Origin: Bdellovibrionales bacterium | Lineage (GTDB): Bacteria; Bdellovibrionota; Bdellovibrionia; Bdellovibrionales; JAMPXM01 | DNA: 64,000 nt | Assembly (NCBI GenBank): GCA_016713885.1 | Contig: JADJOF010000008.1 | Span: forward strand, 1 to 64,000 | Reading direction: 5' to 3' | In this document: positions 1 to 7,327 of the stretch, piece after piece | Layout: each line of letters opens with the position of its first letter | Position numbering within the stretch: position 1 is the stretch's first letter | Position numbers and translations under genes: made by a program | The notes under the pieces: model-generated | Database searches by the model: none | What the model saw: only the letters and a program-made list of their open reading frames with translations | What the model was told of the DNA's origin: nothing

Positions 1-769
1 CCTTCGTCTTCTCGAGATCCTCTTTGAGGACAGTGCTGCCATCGGACATTTTGAGAAGTGTGACGTCGCGGTAGTCTTTGTAGAAATATTCGGCGATGCG
101 AACCGTATCATCAGCGATCCAGCCAGCGCGGTGCTGACCGATAGCGTCCCAGCTATCCATCGACGAGAGTTCGCTCTCAGGATAGAGCCGCTTGTACTCT
201 TCGTGTGGAACGTCATCAAAGATGAATCCCCACTCGGCGTCTGAGCCGTCTGGCATTTTGTATGATGGATCAAGGTAGGCTGAGAATCGGTTCTTGATCG
301 GCTCGATTCTGATATCGAGATCAAATGACATCGGATCGCTGTAGGCCGTGCGGATTCTGAAATATCAAAGCCAAGTGCGAACAGCGGAATCAAACGCCGT
401 GTCATAGGCGACATCGGCGTCAGATGAGTTTTCAACGTGGCGAATGATCCCTTGCAGAATCTTCGCTGTTTCAATATCGGCTTTGTCGTCGACAGGTGAG
501 ACCTTAACGGAAGGTCTATTTTGACGCTGATCATTTACGATCTGGCGAATGAATTGTGGTAGGCGATTGATAGTTAAGCACGGCCGACGATCAAGCTCGC
601 GCTGGTCTTTATCGCGCAGGTCCCACTGTTCACCTGCTCCGAATTTGAGATCCTCAAGAGCGAGCTCTCTGACCTCGCGTTCGGCCTCAGCCGCTAGGTC
701 AAAGCGCGCCCTAGCGATCTCGAGAATTTTCTCATCATCTTGATTCTGATTCTCTTTTTCGGATTGCAC
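1..769 (-). pseudogene. P22-type portal protein, N-terminal part, with an in-frame TGA and cut by the window edge
   Basis: The portal forms the dodecameric DNA channel of the phage head. The first 134 residues (365-769, GTG start) resemble the N-terminus of P22-like portals: an acidic helical start, a GEQW segment, then RPCLTINRLPQFIRQIVND and DVAYDTAFDSAVR. Reading stops at TGA (365-367), but the same frame stays open to base 1 and continues with YFRIRTAY and later WIADDTVRIAEYFYKDYRDV, which also belong to portals. Family members normally have a Gly before YFRI, so TGA is one base from the expected GGA codon. Either a real nonsense mutation or a sequence error. It lies downstream of the terminase genes, in the usual order. 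Confidence 0.75.
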
Positions 770-793
770 GCTCTAAGAGTCGACGTGCTCCGA

Positions 794-837
794 TGTATAC
801 TCTACGTATACATAATGTATACTTTGCGTTTACTTTG
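794..837. promoter_or_regulatory. operator-like array A: four 11-bp tandem repeats upstream of the portal
   Basis: Four consecutive 11-mers without spacers: TGTATACTCTA, CGTATACATAA, TGTATACTTTG, CGTTTACTTTG. All share the core GTWTAC. The period is about one helical turn, so bound proteins would lie on one face of the DNA. The block overlaps the end of the 830-1090 gene and sits about 25 bases upstream of the portal start. It is nearly the same as the array at 3116-3159 beside the ribbon-helix-helix gene, which makes that protein the obvious candidate to bind here. The function is inferred. Confidence 0.65.
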
Positions 838-1090
838 ATGCAGACAAAGGCCCCGCGACTTCTGGCTGAGCGCCGACGTTGTATCGGATCTTTTTATCAA
901 AGTTCCCTTCCTTCATCGCGACCGAACGAATGCCAAAGAACATCGCCTCTTCAAGCTTCGTCTTAAAGATCGCCTTCTCTCGACCTTCGGGCATGATCTT
1001 GAGCACAGCGTCCACAGCCTCGGTCATGATCATCTTGATCGCCTTCACTTCATCGAAGCCTTTTTCGTTGAGCTTGTACGTTTCAAACAT
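830..1090 (-). CDS. small phage protein resembling the Acb2/Tad1-type cyclic-nucleotide sponge
   Basis: An 86-residue protein with a strong ribosome site (AAGGAG, 7 bases before ATG). The middle reads PEGREKAIFKTKLEEAM, which matches the GREK-(x)n-TKLEEA pattern I associate with the Acb2/Tad1 hairpin family (formerly DUF7681). Those are small hexameric phage proteins that sequester cyclic oligonucleotide signals and so block CBASS or Thoeris defence. The predicted fold, two helices around that motif, fits. It lies between terminase and portal, a usual place for small phage accessory genes. The call rests on motif memory alone; a generic small structural-operon protein is the alternative. Confidence 0.5.
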   Translation of the reverse strand: MFETYKLNEKGFDEVKAIKMIMTEAVDAVLKIMPEGREKAIFKTKLEEAMFFGIRSVAMKEGNFDKKIRYNVGAQPEVAGPLSASK

Positions 1091-1111
1091 GACTCGCTCC
1101 TTTGTTTTGAA

Positions 1112-2569
1112 TTAGCCCATCCAACTGCCGCTGCCATAATTAGAATACTCTTCATGCTCTTTTGCCTTGGCCTTGCCCGTTATTGGCACTGCGAAGCTTA
1201 GCGCCAAAGCATCGGCTCTGTTTGGAGATGGCAGGCCGCGCGCCTTCATGTCTTTCTTCGACTCAAGCTGAAGCTTCCCGTCCATTCGTGGCACCGTTTC
1301 AGGTCCAGTGAGCTCCATGTGAAGCTGCGTGTCGCCATTGATCGAGCCGCCTTCTTTGAGCCAATCGCGTGTGAGCTTCCACATTTCAGCCCGCTTGTTG
1401 AGACATCCCTCGTCATTCGGCGCACCTGAGAACCAAATCAAATGCCAATTTCGTCGCATGGTTTTGCCTGCGGAAACGATGCCTGTTCCATAGCCTGCAT
1501 CAACGATCACAGCGTCGGCCTTCTCTTCGTCTTCGATTGAGGCGATAAGCGACGCCATCTGAAGATCATTGTCGTTCTTTGGAATCGTGCGCAGGATCTT
1601 AAACGACAAGCCTTGCCTCATGCCTATCACGAACTCATCGTCACCTTCCCACGCAGGATCGACAGTGATGATCTTAGGCGCAAAGTCGAATTGCTTTTGA
1701 TCAAGCTTCAGCGATAGAGCGCGGTCGGCATCCTCTGTCGCGATGAATTGCTTCATCGACATATTCGGGAACAGCCCGCGAACGCGAACCTTCACAAAGT
1801 CGGAGTCTTCGCCGTAGTCTTCAATCCACTTCTGGATCTGAGCCTTGTTTGTACCTTTGACGGTCCTGGAATCGATCTGCCAGGTCTTCCAGCGGTGACG
1901 AAGCCTGCCAAAACAGTCTTTGAATCGTCCGGTGTTTCTCGTCGGGTTTCCGAATGCGATCCAAATGATCTCAGTATCTTCATCGGTGAGCGCGCCCTCA
2001 GTGACATTCCAGACCTTGTCTGAAATCGCCGACGCTTCGTCAAACACGACGATGATTCGCTTCTTCTTGTTGTGAAGTCCGGCAAACGCTTCGGTGTTAT
2101 TGTCAGACCATGTCACTTGATCAGTGCGCCATGTCTTCTCATGCCCTGGCTCAATCGAGTGAACAGCCGTTGCCGTTGTTTTAAACCAGTGTGATGTGAT
2201 CGATCGCCTGGTCCAAGTCGTGAGCTCTGGCCAGGTCTTTGTCCTTAACTGCGTTTCAGTGTTCGCGGTGATCACGACCTTGCAATCTTCACAAGTCGAA
2301 AGGCCCCAATTGACGATGATTGAAATGAGCGCTGATTTCCCGATCCCGTGACCTGAGGCAACGGCTAAAAGCAGCGGCATGAATCTAGTTTCAGTATTTT
2401 GAAGATGCTCGTCGATTGCGCACAAGACTTCGTCTTGCCATTCTCTTGGCCCGTCTTCTTGGTCTAGTTCAGCCTCGCCCCATGAATACGAGAAACGCGC
2501 AAAGCCGCGCGAATCGTGAGTGAACCGCGCCATCTCCTCGATGAGCTCAATCTCTGCGTCATTCGCCAC
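1112..2569 (-). CDS. terminase large subunit (packaging ATPase and nuclease)
   Basis: A 485-residue motor that pumps DNA through the portal and cuts the concatemer. Walker A is GHGIGKS (residues 73-79), Walker B with the catalytic Glu is VVFDEAS (174-180), followed by a coupling segment AFGNPTRNTG. The C-terminal RNase H-like nuclease shows ITVDPAWEGDDE near residue 300 and VIVDAGYGTG further on, giving the acidic metal ligands. Length fits the family. It starts at GTG and overlaps the end of the small-subunit gene by 11 bases, so the two are translationally coupled. Confidence 0.92.
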   Translation of the reverse strand: MANDAEIELIEEMARFTHDSRGFARFSYSWGEAELDQEDGPREWQDEVLCAIDEHLQNTETRFMPLLLAVASGHGIGKSALISIIVNWGLSTCEDCKVVITANTETQLRTKTWPELTTWTRRSITSHWFKTTATAVHSIEPGHEKTWRTDQVTWSDNNTEAFAGLHNKKKRIIVVFDEASAISDKVWNVTEGALTDEDTEIIWIAFGNPTRNTGRFKDCFGRLRHRWKTWQIDSRTVKGTNKAQIQKWIEDYGEDSDFVKVRVRGLFPNMSMKQFIATEDADRALSLKLDQKQFDFAPKIITVDPAWEGDDEFVIGMRQGLSFKILRTIPKNDNDLQMASLIASIEDEEKADAVIVDAGYGTGIVSAGKTMRRNWHLIWFSGAPNDEGCLNKRAEMWKLTRDWLKEGGSINGDTQLHMELTGPETVPRMDGKLQLESKKDMKARGLPSPNRADALALSFAVPITGKAKAKEHEEYSNYGSGSWMG

Positions 2570-3092
2570 GGACGCGCTTTCTGGCCTTCGCCAATCGATC
2601 AGAGATCGTGACTGATCCGCTGACCTCGACCTTGTCTGTGAGAAGCTTCAAATGCCTTGCGAGAATCTCAAGCGACTTCGGCTTGTCCCAAAACTTCACC
2701 TCGCGGACTTCGCCGATCTTCACTCGGTCCTGGCCAAAGCCGTCAAACTCTTCAAAGACCTTGATGCCAGACATCGCGCGCCTGGTGTCCTCTGGTATTT
2801 CATGGATCGGCTTGAGTCTTCCTTGCTCATCGTAGGCCCCGGAAAGATCAGCCGTTGCGATTCGCATGAGTTCTTTTAGGACATTGTCGGCGGTGATGTT
2901 GGTTCGCTTTGAGCGTTTGTCCATTTCGGCTTGGATTGCGGCCTGTATTTCGGGTTTTTTCAGGAGATCGAACGCTTGTGATCCGGCTGTGTTCTCTGAA
3001 TACTTCGCCCTAATCGCCGCCTGCGTCGCATTAAGATCGACGAGGTATTCTTCAACGAAGCGTTTCTGTTTTGGCGTTAGATCTTTGGCCAT
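2559..3092 (-). CDS. terminase small subunit
   Basis: A 177-residue DNA-recognition subunit of the packaging enzyme. The N-terminus LTPKQKRFVEEYLVDLNATQAAIRAKYSE is not written in full here, but it has the KQ-FVxEYLxDxNATQAAIRAGYS pattern of the Terminase_2 family, a helix-turn-helix that binds the pac site. A central helical part and a basic tail (LAKARKRVRGE) follow. Its start lies about 25 bases from the repeat array at 3116-3159, which it shares with the divergent ribbon-helix-helix gene, so repression of packaging genes by that protein is plausible. Confidence 0.9.
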   Translation of the reverse strand: MAKDLTPKQKRFVEEYLVDLNATQAAIRAKYSENTAGSQAFDLLKKPEIQAAIQAEMDKRSKRTNITADNVLKELMRIATADLSGAYDEQGRLKPIHEIPEDTRRAMSGIKVFEEFDGFGQDRVKIGEVREVKFWDKPKSLEILARHLKLLTDKVEVSGSVTISDRLAKARKRVRGE

Positions 3093-3115
3093 GCTTTCAA
3101 TGTAAACGCTCTGTT

Positions 3116-3159
3116 TGTTTACTCTATGTATACATGATGTTTACTTGGTGTTTACAATG
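3116..3159. promoter_or_regulatory. operator-like array B: four 11-bp tandem repeats between terS and the RHH gene
   Basis: Four abutting 11-mers: TGTTTACTCTA, TGTATACATGA, TGTTTACTTGG, TGTTTACAATG. They share TGTWTAC with array A at 794-837 and keep the same register and unit order. A further out-of-phase unit, TGTAAACGCTC, starts at 3101. The array fills the divergent gap between terminase small subunit (minus) and the ribbon-helix-helix gene (plus). Ribbon-helix-helix repressors commonly bind tandem or inverted short repeats cooperatively, so autoregulation is likely but not shown. Confidence 0.7.
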
Positions 3160-3179
3160 CCACAGGATAGGCTTTGAGT

Positions 3180-3413
3180 ATGGCTAAGGGGGTTTCGATG
3201 GGTCCAGACGAGTTGAAAAAGGGATTTGACTTGGACGAGATTGAAAAATGCGAGCTTCAGGAGAGGATTCTTTCGGTTCGCATCCCCGACGAATACAAGA
3301 CGAAGTACGATGTGATTCAGGCGAGGTCAAAGAGACGCTTCGCGGATCACATTCGTCAGCTCGTTGTGGCGGCAATCGACCGCGTTGACCTTGATTCAAC
3401 CAAGGCTTGTTAA
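3180..3413 (+). CDS. ribbon-helix-helix (CopG/Arc-like) DNA-binding protein, probable phage regulator
   Basis: A 77-residue protein and the only clear plus-strand gene of the phage arm. Residues from about 28 on give RILSVRIPDEYKTKYDVI followed by two helices, the strand-helix-helix pattern of CopG/Arc repressors, which dimerise and insert the beta ribbon into the major groove. The N-terminal 25 residues are acidic and may be flexible. ATG at 3180 follows AGGATAGG; a second ATG at 3198 follows GGGGG with good spacing, giving 71 residues, and cannot be excluded. The 11-bp array directly upstream and its copy at 794-837 are the likely targets. The 3' end overlaps the convergent gene at 3396. 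Confidence 0.6.
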   Translation: MAKGVSMGPDELKKGFDLDEIEKCELQERILSVRIPDEYKTKYDVIQARSKRRFADHIRQLVVAAIDRVDLDSTKAC

Positions 3414-3847
3414 GTCAACCCCGAAAGCCTTAAGTGCGGCCATACAGATCACGTGAGGCGCAGATTCTCCAGATTCAAACTCCAGGTAGGCGTCTGGACC
3501 GACTGTCCACAGAGAGCGGCCATGCCACTTGCGATCAAAGCAAGCGAACCAGTCTTTTACAGTGTCGGTCGGCGAGTAGAGTGAAAAGCAGTCGCTGTTA
3601 GATACTGGATCGCGCATCTTTTGACCACTTCCCACGCTGCGGCGATGTCCGTGGAATATGGCGCTGGAAATGAACACTCATCTCCGATCCAGAAATCATG
3701 CGATGTTCCTTCACATCCGCACTTTGGTCCACATCTACGAAGATGTTCATACTCGCTTTGCGAAAGCCCTTCGTCAGTCGCTCGCAGGACTTTGCATCCG
3801 AAGACTTTCTCGGCGACGAGCACGTCTAGTTCTATTCCTGTTTTCAT
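3396..3847 (-). CDS. phage ABA-sandwich domain protein (frameshifted)
   Basis: Two overlapping reading frames join into one protein of about 150 residues. The first begins MKTGIELDVLVAEKVFGCKV and reaches PYSTDIAAAWEVVKR; the second continues MRDPVSNSD and ends APHVICMAALKAFGVD. Start, the PYSTDIAAAWEVV block and the APxxICxAALKA end are what I expect of the phage ABA-sandwich family, small phage proteins of unknown function. The break is at about 3612-3616, where AAAA would have to be AAAAA (KKMRDP). The start overlaps the previous gene by ATGA. It ends 18 bases inside the convergent RHH gene. Confidence 0.65.
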
Positions 3848-4176
3848 TTCAAAGCCTCCCTCATTAGCGCGCCGAGCAAGTACGCATGCGGCTCGTCGTT
3901 CATTGGATCAAACTTGTAGCCTCGCTCGGACAGCATCCAGTTAGTCACATGCAGACACTCGTGAGCTACAATTGATGCGTCTTTGGAAATTGTCCAAATC
4001 AAGTACCGACTTTCGTCACCACGATCCATAACTAAAGCTCTGCCTTTCGCCGCTCCGATGTTCGCGCTATGTCCATATGTTTTTAAAACATACTTCTCGA
4101 AATCAGCAGGCTTCCAGCCAATGAAGAAATAAAAGTTCTGCCGCCATGTCGGGCAGTAGTACCACTTCGGCTTCAT
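3844..4176 (-). CDS. phage protein with a zinc-peptidase HExxH motif
   Basis: A 110-residue protein containing VAHECLHVTNW, an HExxH zinc site in a predicted helix, after a beta-rich first half. The start at 4176 is chosen because its ATG overlaps the stop of the upstream gene (ATGA). Small phage-encoded metallopeptidase-like proteins of this size are often found near ABA-sandwich and HNH genes, but I know of no established role. No third zinc ligand is obvious; a downstream Glu or His in NDEPHAYLLG could serve. Confidence 0.6.
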   Translation of the reverse strand: MKPKWYYCPTWRQNFYFFIGWKPADFEKYVLKTYGHSANIGAAKGRALVMDRGDESRYLIWTISKDASIVAHECLHVTNWMLSERGYKFDPMNDEPHAYLLGALMREALK

Positions 4177-4394
4177 CGCCTCATCTCCTCGCACCAACGG
4201 TCGTACTCTTGCCACTGTCGCATGGTCAGCGTTCCCATCGGCACATCAGAGACAGCGGGGTCAGTGAGCAGCAACAGTGCTTTGAGCTTCTCGACCTTCA
4301 TCTCTGCGATCTGCGAGCGCTTCATGTACTCGCCCCATTTGAGGAAGTTGTACTGGCTTTCGCGGACCTTTGCTTTCCAGCCTGTGTCGCTCAT
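4173..4394 (-). CDS. small hypothetical phage protein
   Basis: A 73-residue, mostly helical, charged protein with no domain I recognise. Aromatic residues cluster at both ends (KWGEYM, QWQEYDRW). It is linked to both neighbours by ATGA overlaps, which supports its being translated. No function is suggested. Confidence 0.6.
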   Translation of the reverse strand: MSDTGWKAKVRESQYNFLKWGEYMKRSQIAEMKVEKLKALLLLTDPAVSDVPMGTLTMRQWQEYDRWCEEMRR

Positions 4395-4624
4395 TGTGGT
4401 AGCTTCTCCACTCGGTATTGATTCCCATCTAAGACAAACGGTCGACCGCTAGACAAGAGCGCCTCAATTTTAACCCGACGGCTCATCTCCTCAAACCTAG
4501 CACGGCGAAACTCATCAATCTGTGCCTTGGTGTCCATAAACTTGCTATCTCTAAACAACGAAAAACCAATAAAAAATCCATTAGTTACAACGTAAAATGT
4601 TGCTAGATGCTCTATGTAGCTCAC
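4391..4624 (-). CDS. small phage protein with one N-terminal hydrophobic segment
   Basis: A 77-residue protein starting at GTG, which overlaps the stop of the preceding gene (GTGA). Residues 8-24 (ATFYVVTNGFFIGFSLF) form a probable membrane segment; the rest is a charged helix. It may be a small membrane or lysis-associated protein, but the sequence does not decide this. Confidence 0.55.
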   Translation of the reverse strand: MSYIEHLATFYVVTNGFFIGFSLFRDSKFMDTKAQIDEFRRARFEEMSRRVKIEALLSSGRPFVLDGNQYRVEKLPQ

Positions 4625-4975
4625 GCCTCACCTCTCTCGATTTCTGCGATTTCTGCTTCAAACTTTTTTAATTTTCTCTTTGTACTTAGCCAAAGATTGG
4701 CCGTGATGTCTGTCCGCTGCTCGATTTCGTTGTTCTGTTAACTTCTCAATCACCTTCGCCTGCTTGGCGATGGTCTGTTCATCTTGAAGGCATTGATTAT
4801 CAACATCTCGAAGGATTGGCTCTTTAGTTCCTCAACCTCCGCCCTCAGCTTAGCAACGATGCTGTCGTGCTTCGGAGCCTTGTATGAATTCAGCTCCCGC
4901 CACAAATCCGCCAAGCTTGCAGCACATTGAGGCTATTTCTCCTGCTGTCCACAGTTTCGGCTCATCGTTATTCAT
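4621..4975 (-). pseudogene. phage coiled-coil protein broken by about three frame changes
   Basis: No single frame is open here, but stitched frames give one sensible protein of about 118 residues: MNNDEPKLWTAGEIASMCC, then LADLWRELNSYKAPK and IVAKLRAEVEELKSQ, then EQTIAKQAKVIEKLTEQ, then KKFEAEIAEIERGEA. Heptad-like Leu/Ile spacing marks a long coiled coil. The start overlaps the upstream stop (ATGA) and the end overlaps the downstream GTG start (GTGA), so operon logic expects a gene exactly here. The last break is in a run of six A. Sequence error is more likely than decay. Confidence 0.5.
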
Positions 4976-5235
4976 TGTCGACCACCTCTTGTGATTAAAA
5001 ATACAAATCCGATTCCGCACGACACGACAAAGAAGCTAAACAAAATAAGACCGAAGTCGATCCCGCCGCTCTCTTGAACAACAGCCGGGTCAGTAAGAAC
5101 AGCGCGGCTTTCAGATACGAGCGTGCCAGTATCGAAGAGCAGTTTCCCGTGCTTCGTCTTATGAATGACCGACTTGTATTCGTATGTTCCTGGCTCAAGG
5201 TTGCGCGGGATATCGATGATAATTTGATCGCTCAT
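4972..5235 (-). CDS. small phage protein with a C-terminal membrane anchor
   Basis: An 87-residue protein. The first 55 residues are beta-rich and polar (IIIDIPRNLEPGTYEYKS); residues 60-82 (FGLILFSFFVVSCGIGFVFL) are a membrane segment followed by a short basic tail, so the soluble part is tail-anchored. Linked to both neighbours by ATGA overlaps. No family recognised. Confidence 0.6.
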   Translation of the reverse strand: MSDQIIIDIPRNLEPGTYEYKSVIHKTKHGKLLFDTGTLVSESRAVLTDPAVVQESGGIDFGLILFSFFVVSCGIGFVFLITRGGRQ

Positions 5236-5624
5236 GGCTTGACACCAATAGTGTCACTACCGCACAATGGCTTACTGCACTCATCAAGCAATTCACCTAG
5301 CGTGCTAGTTTTTACCTCAACAGCTTTTCCTGAGGAAGTATCAAACCACTTTTCACAGCCGCAATCACACTGGCGAATATTTTCCGGCATCTTTCCGAAT
5401 GTGAGCTTATTTTGAATTATCTCTCTGTCGTGATATATCTTGCCGCGAACAAAGCTCATCCCTGCCCCGCAATCTCGTCTCTCCACATAGACGGTTGAGT
5501 GCTGAGCGAAATGCTTCCAAAAATTGGCACATTCAAACTCAGATACCCATAGCCGTTCGTTGAATCGTAGTGCAGCTTTGGCAACACAAATAACTTTCGC
5601 GGCAGTGAGTACCATATCGACCAT
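5232..5624 (-). CDS. hypothetical phage protein with a Cys-rich segment
   Basis: About 130 residues from ATG at 5624; a TTG start at 5681 would add 19. The middle (ALRFNERLWVSEFECANFW) looks like genuine coding sequence, and the C-terminal part has CDCGCEKW with further Cys nearby, possibly a metal site. The stop overlaps the next gene's ATG (ATGA). The upstream frame at 5456-5761 overlaps it widely, so one of the two is a shadow or they are pieces of one gene joined by a frameshift. Confidence 0.45.
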   Translation of the reverse strand: MVDMVLTAAKVICVAKAALRFNERLWVSEFECANFWKHFAQHSTVYVERRDCGAGMSFVRGKIYHDREIIQNKLTFGKMPENIRQCDCGCEKWFDTSSGKAVEVKTSTLGELLDECSKPLCGSDTIGVKP

Positions 5625-5761
5625 CGCCACGTTATAGAATCGGGATGATGGTACGCCGCCACGACATACGATCCTCGACAATTTGTTTTCTTGAATAGAT
5701 GAACCGCGTAAATAAGCTTTCTGACTTTCAATTTCAGTTCGTCATGCTTGGAATTACTCAT
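5456..5761 (-). CDS. doubtful phage ORF, perhaps the 5' part of the 5232 gene
   Basis: A 101-residue frame whose start overlaps the upstream stop by ATGA, which favours a real start at 5761. The first 30 residues (SKHDELKLKVRKLIYAVHLF) look natural; the rest is rich in Tyr, Ser and Pro and overlaps the better-looking frame at 5232-5624. The simplest reading is a single gene from 5761 to 5232 with one indel near 5660-5690. Confidence 0.3.
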   Translation of the reverse strand: MSNSKHDELKLKVRKLIYAVHLFKKTNCRGSYVVAAYHHPDSITWRWSIWYSLPRKLFVLPKLHYDSTNGYGYLSLNVPIFGSISLSTQPSMWRDEIAGQG

Positions 5762-6054
5762 CCCTTCCCCACAATCTCGTCGAGTTCTTCATCATCTTCG
5801 TCTGACCACTCTTCTGCCGGCCCAATCCAATGATCAACGTCGCCATTTTGCACGCTCTTGTATGCGTGCGAGCGCTGCTCCTTCAGCTTCTCGATTATCG
5901 CGAGGAGCTTCGGAACTGCGTCTTCGACATAGAATTGATACTCGCCGGACTCCCAACATAGTAGCGCTTGAGTGTCATGACCGAAGTCATCCGACCGCTT
6001 CACGACTTCGCTTCGCTCCTTCACCTGCTTCAAAATCTCTTCATGCTTCGCCAC
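5758..6054 (-). CDS. hypothetical phage protein with acidic tail
   Basis: A 98-residue protein: a helical N-terminal half (EEILKQVKERSEVVKR), a predicted helix LLAIIEKLKEQR, and an acidic C-terminus (EEWSDEDDEELDEIV). No family recognised. It overlaps the upstream gene by 14 bases and the downstream one by ATGA. Confidence 0.55.
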   Translation of the reverse strand: MAKHEEILKQVKERSEVVKRSDDFGHDTQALLCWESGEYQFYVEDAVPKLLAIIEKLKEQRSHAYKSVQNGDVDHWIGPAEEWSDEDDEELDEIVGKG

Positions 6055-6292
6055 GTTTCACCGCCTCTCTATACATGAGCACAGCGAGCTGCCGCGCTAG
6101 TTGTGACTCGAAGTCATGTTCAAACATCTCCGGCAGCATTATTGAGGTGTCTACAAAGTCCGCATAATGAAGGAGGGCGCTATCACCACAGTATTTCTCA
6201 ACGGCTCTGCATGAGTACCTATGAGGTCCTTGAACCCGTAGACTCTCAGCCGCACGCATGAGCCTGTCGAGTCGTTCACGCTTAGTCATCAA
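6041..6292 (-). CDS. hypothetical phage protein
   Basis: An 83-residue helical protein with a basic start (MMTKRERLDRLMRAAE) and a Tyr/Cys-containing centre. It overlaps both neighbours by 11-14 bases in a different frame, as is usual in this operon. No function suggested. Confidence 0.5.
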   Translation of the reverse strand: MMTKRERLDRLMRAAESLRVQGPHRYSCRAVEKYCGDSALLHYADFVDTSIMLPEMFEHDFESQLARQLAVLMYREAVKRGEA

Positions 6293-6779
6293 GCACCTCT
6301 GTCAAATTCAAATTAGCAAACTCTCCGAAAAGGTTTCTTGCCGCCGCGTCATATGCCTTCGCTGCGTCTTCTCTTTGCTCGAATAACCCTAAGTTAAACC
6401 TGTCCCCATTGTGCGTGATGATCGCACGCCATTTGTTACGAACTGCATAGACGCCCTTGATTCCAGAAGTGCTATTTAGGTACTTCCGCTTGTTCATCAT
6501 GTTTTGCGCGCTAGAGCATACCCTCAGGTTTGATCGGCGGTTATTCAATCCGTTCCCGTCTATATGATCCACCTGGAGTTTTGATTCGGTGACTCCGAGA
6601 ATCAACCTGTGCAGTCGGATCGTCTTCTTTTTTCCGTTCTCATATATAGAAGTTCCGGCGTAAGACGAACGGGGCGACCTCATCACATACCAAGCATGTT
6701 TTTTCACTAGGTAAAAATCAGCTTCATCGATCAGTGCGACCGCACCTTTTGTAAGTTGAATTTCCATCGGCTTATTCAT
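6282..6779 (-). CDS. HNH endonuclease with AP2-like DNA-binding domain
   Basis: A 165-residue protein with the HNH zinc-finger-type nuclease core: LHRLIL, then VDHIDGNGLNNRRSNLRVC, the H...N...H pattern with the DHIDGN block. The C-terminal part (GIKGVYAVRNKWRAII, AAKAYDAAARNLFGEFANLN) matches the AP2-like domain often fused to phage HNH enzymes, and such genes behave as free-standing homing endonucleases. It starts within the last codons of the previous gene. It may be a mobile intruder in the operon, although the flanking overlaps remain tidy. Confidence 0.85.
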   Translation of the reverse strand: MNKPMEIQLTKGAVALIDEADFYLVKKHAWYVMRSPRSSYAGTSIYENGKKKTIRLHRLILGVTESKLQVDHIDGNGLNNRRSNLRVCSSAQNMMNKRKYLNSTSGIKGVYAVRNKWRAIITHNGDRFNLGLFEQREDAAKAYDAAARNLFGEFANLNLTEVLDD

Positions 6780-7074
6780 TTTCTAAACTCTCAATAAACT
6801 TCACGCACGCGATGCGGTCCTTGCAGGCGTTCTTGTCGGCAAACTCTTTCGAGTCGTAAAGTTGAATCACATGATGGCCGTCGATCGTTTTATTGTATTC
6901 ATTGCCCCACAGCACTCGCGGCTCGCGCTTCTCTTTCCACTCGCCGAAAACCATTTCGTATGACCAGTCCCCAATTGAGTCAGAATCGAACTCGTCCTTG
7001 TCGAACGCAAGGCCATTAGGGCCAATCACCGTCTTGCCAGCCATCGCCGCTTCTCTTGCTTCAATTATGTTCAT
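6772..7074 (-). CDS. hypothetical phage protein
   Basis: About 100 residues from ATG at 7074 (MNIIEAREAAMAGKTVIGPNG). The longer open frame extends to 7311, but upstream of 7074 it is basic and unnatural, while another frame encodes a membrane segment that stops exactly at this ATG (ATGA). The 5' part (AREAAMAGKTVIGPNGLAFDKDEF) resembles small phage proteins in which a short helix precedes a beta-rich body. No function known. Confidence 0.5.
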   Translation of the reverse strand: MNIIEAREAAMAGKTVIGPNGLAFDKDEFDSDSIGDWSYEMVFGEWKEKREPRVLWGNEYNKTIDGHHVIQLYDSKEFADKNACKDRIACVKFIESLENE

Positions 7075-7269
7075 TTGAACGCTCCGAAATACCCGAGACC
7101 GAAAAAGATAACCAATGCGACAAGCCATACGACAATAGTTTGAACGCCTGTAATAAGCGCGCCGATTCCGTAGTTGTCCCTCCCACTCTTCGAATATGGA
7201 ACCCAGATTCAAAAGATCGGAGCGTCCGTTTATCAGTGGTTCAAGTGCTGCCATTGATTGCTCTTCCAT
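7072..7269 (-). CDS. small phage membrane protein, frameshifted
   Basis: From ATG at 7269, after a GGAG ribosome site, the frame reads MEEQSMAALEPL and on to IFEEWE. Dropping one G near 7185-7190 (GAGGGACAAC) then gives DNYGIGALITGVQ followed by a strongly hydrophobic stretch (TIVVWLVALVIFFGLGYF) and a stop that overlaps the next ATG. The hybrid is a plausible protein of about 65 residues with one membrane segment. An extra base or a programmed +1 shift would both explain it; neither is proven. Confidence 0.4.
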
Positions 7270-7327
7270 CTCATCTCCTCTCAAGTGCCCCGTGTTGCCG
7301 GGACCACGCATTCGCCGATTCCTGGAA

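Noticed and set aside
365..367. Portal TGA as selenocysteine
   Set aside because: The position calls for Gly, there is no SECIS-like hairpin I can see after it, and portals do not use selenocysteine.
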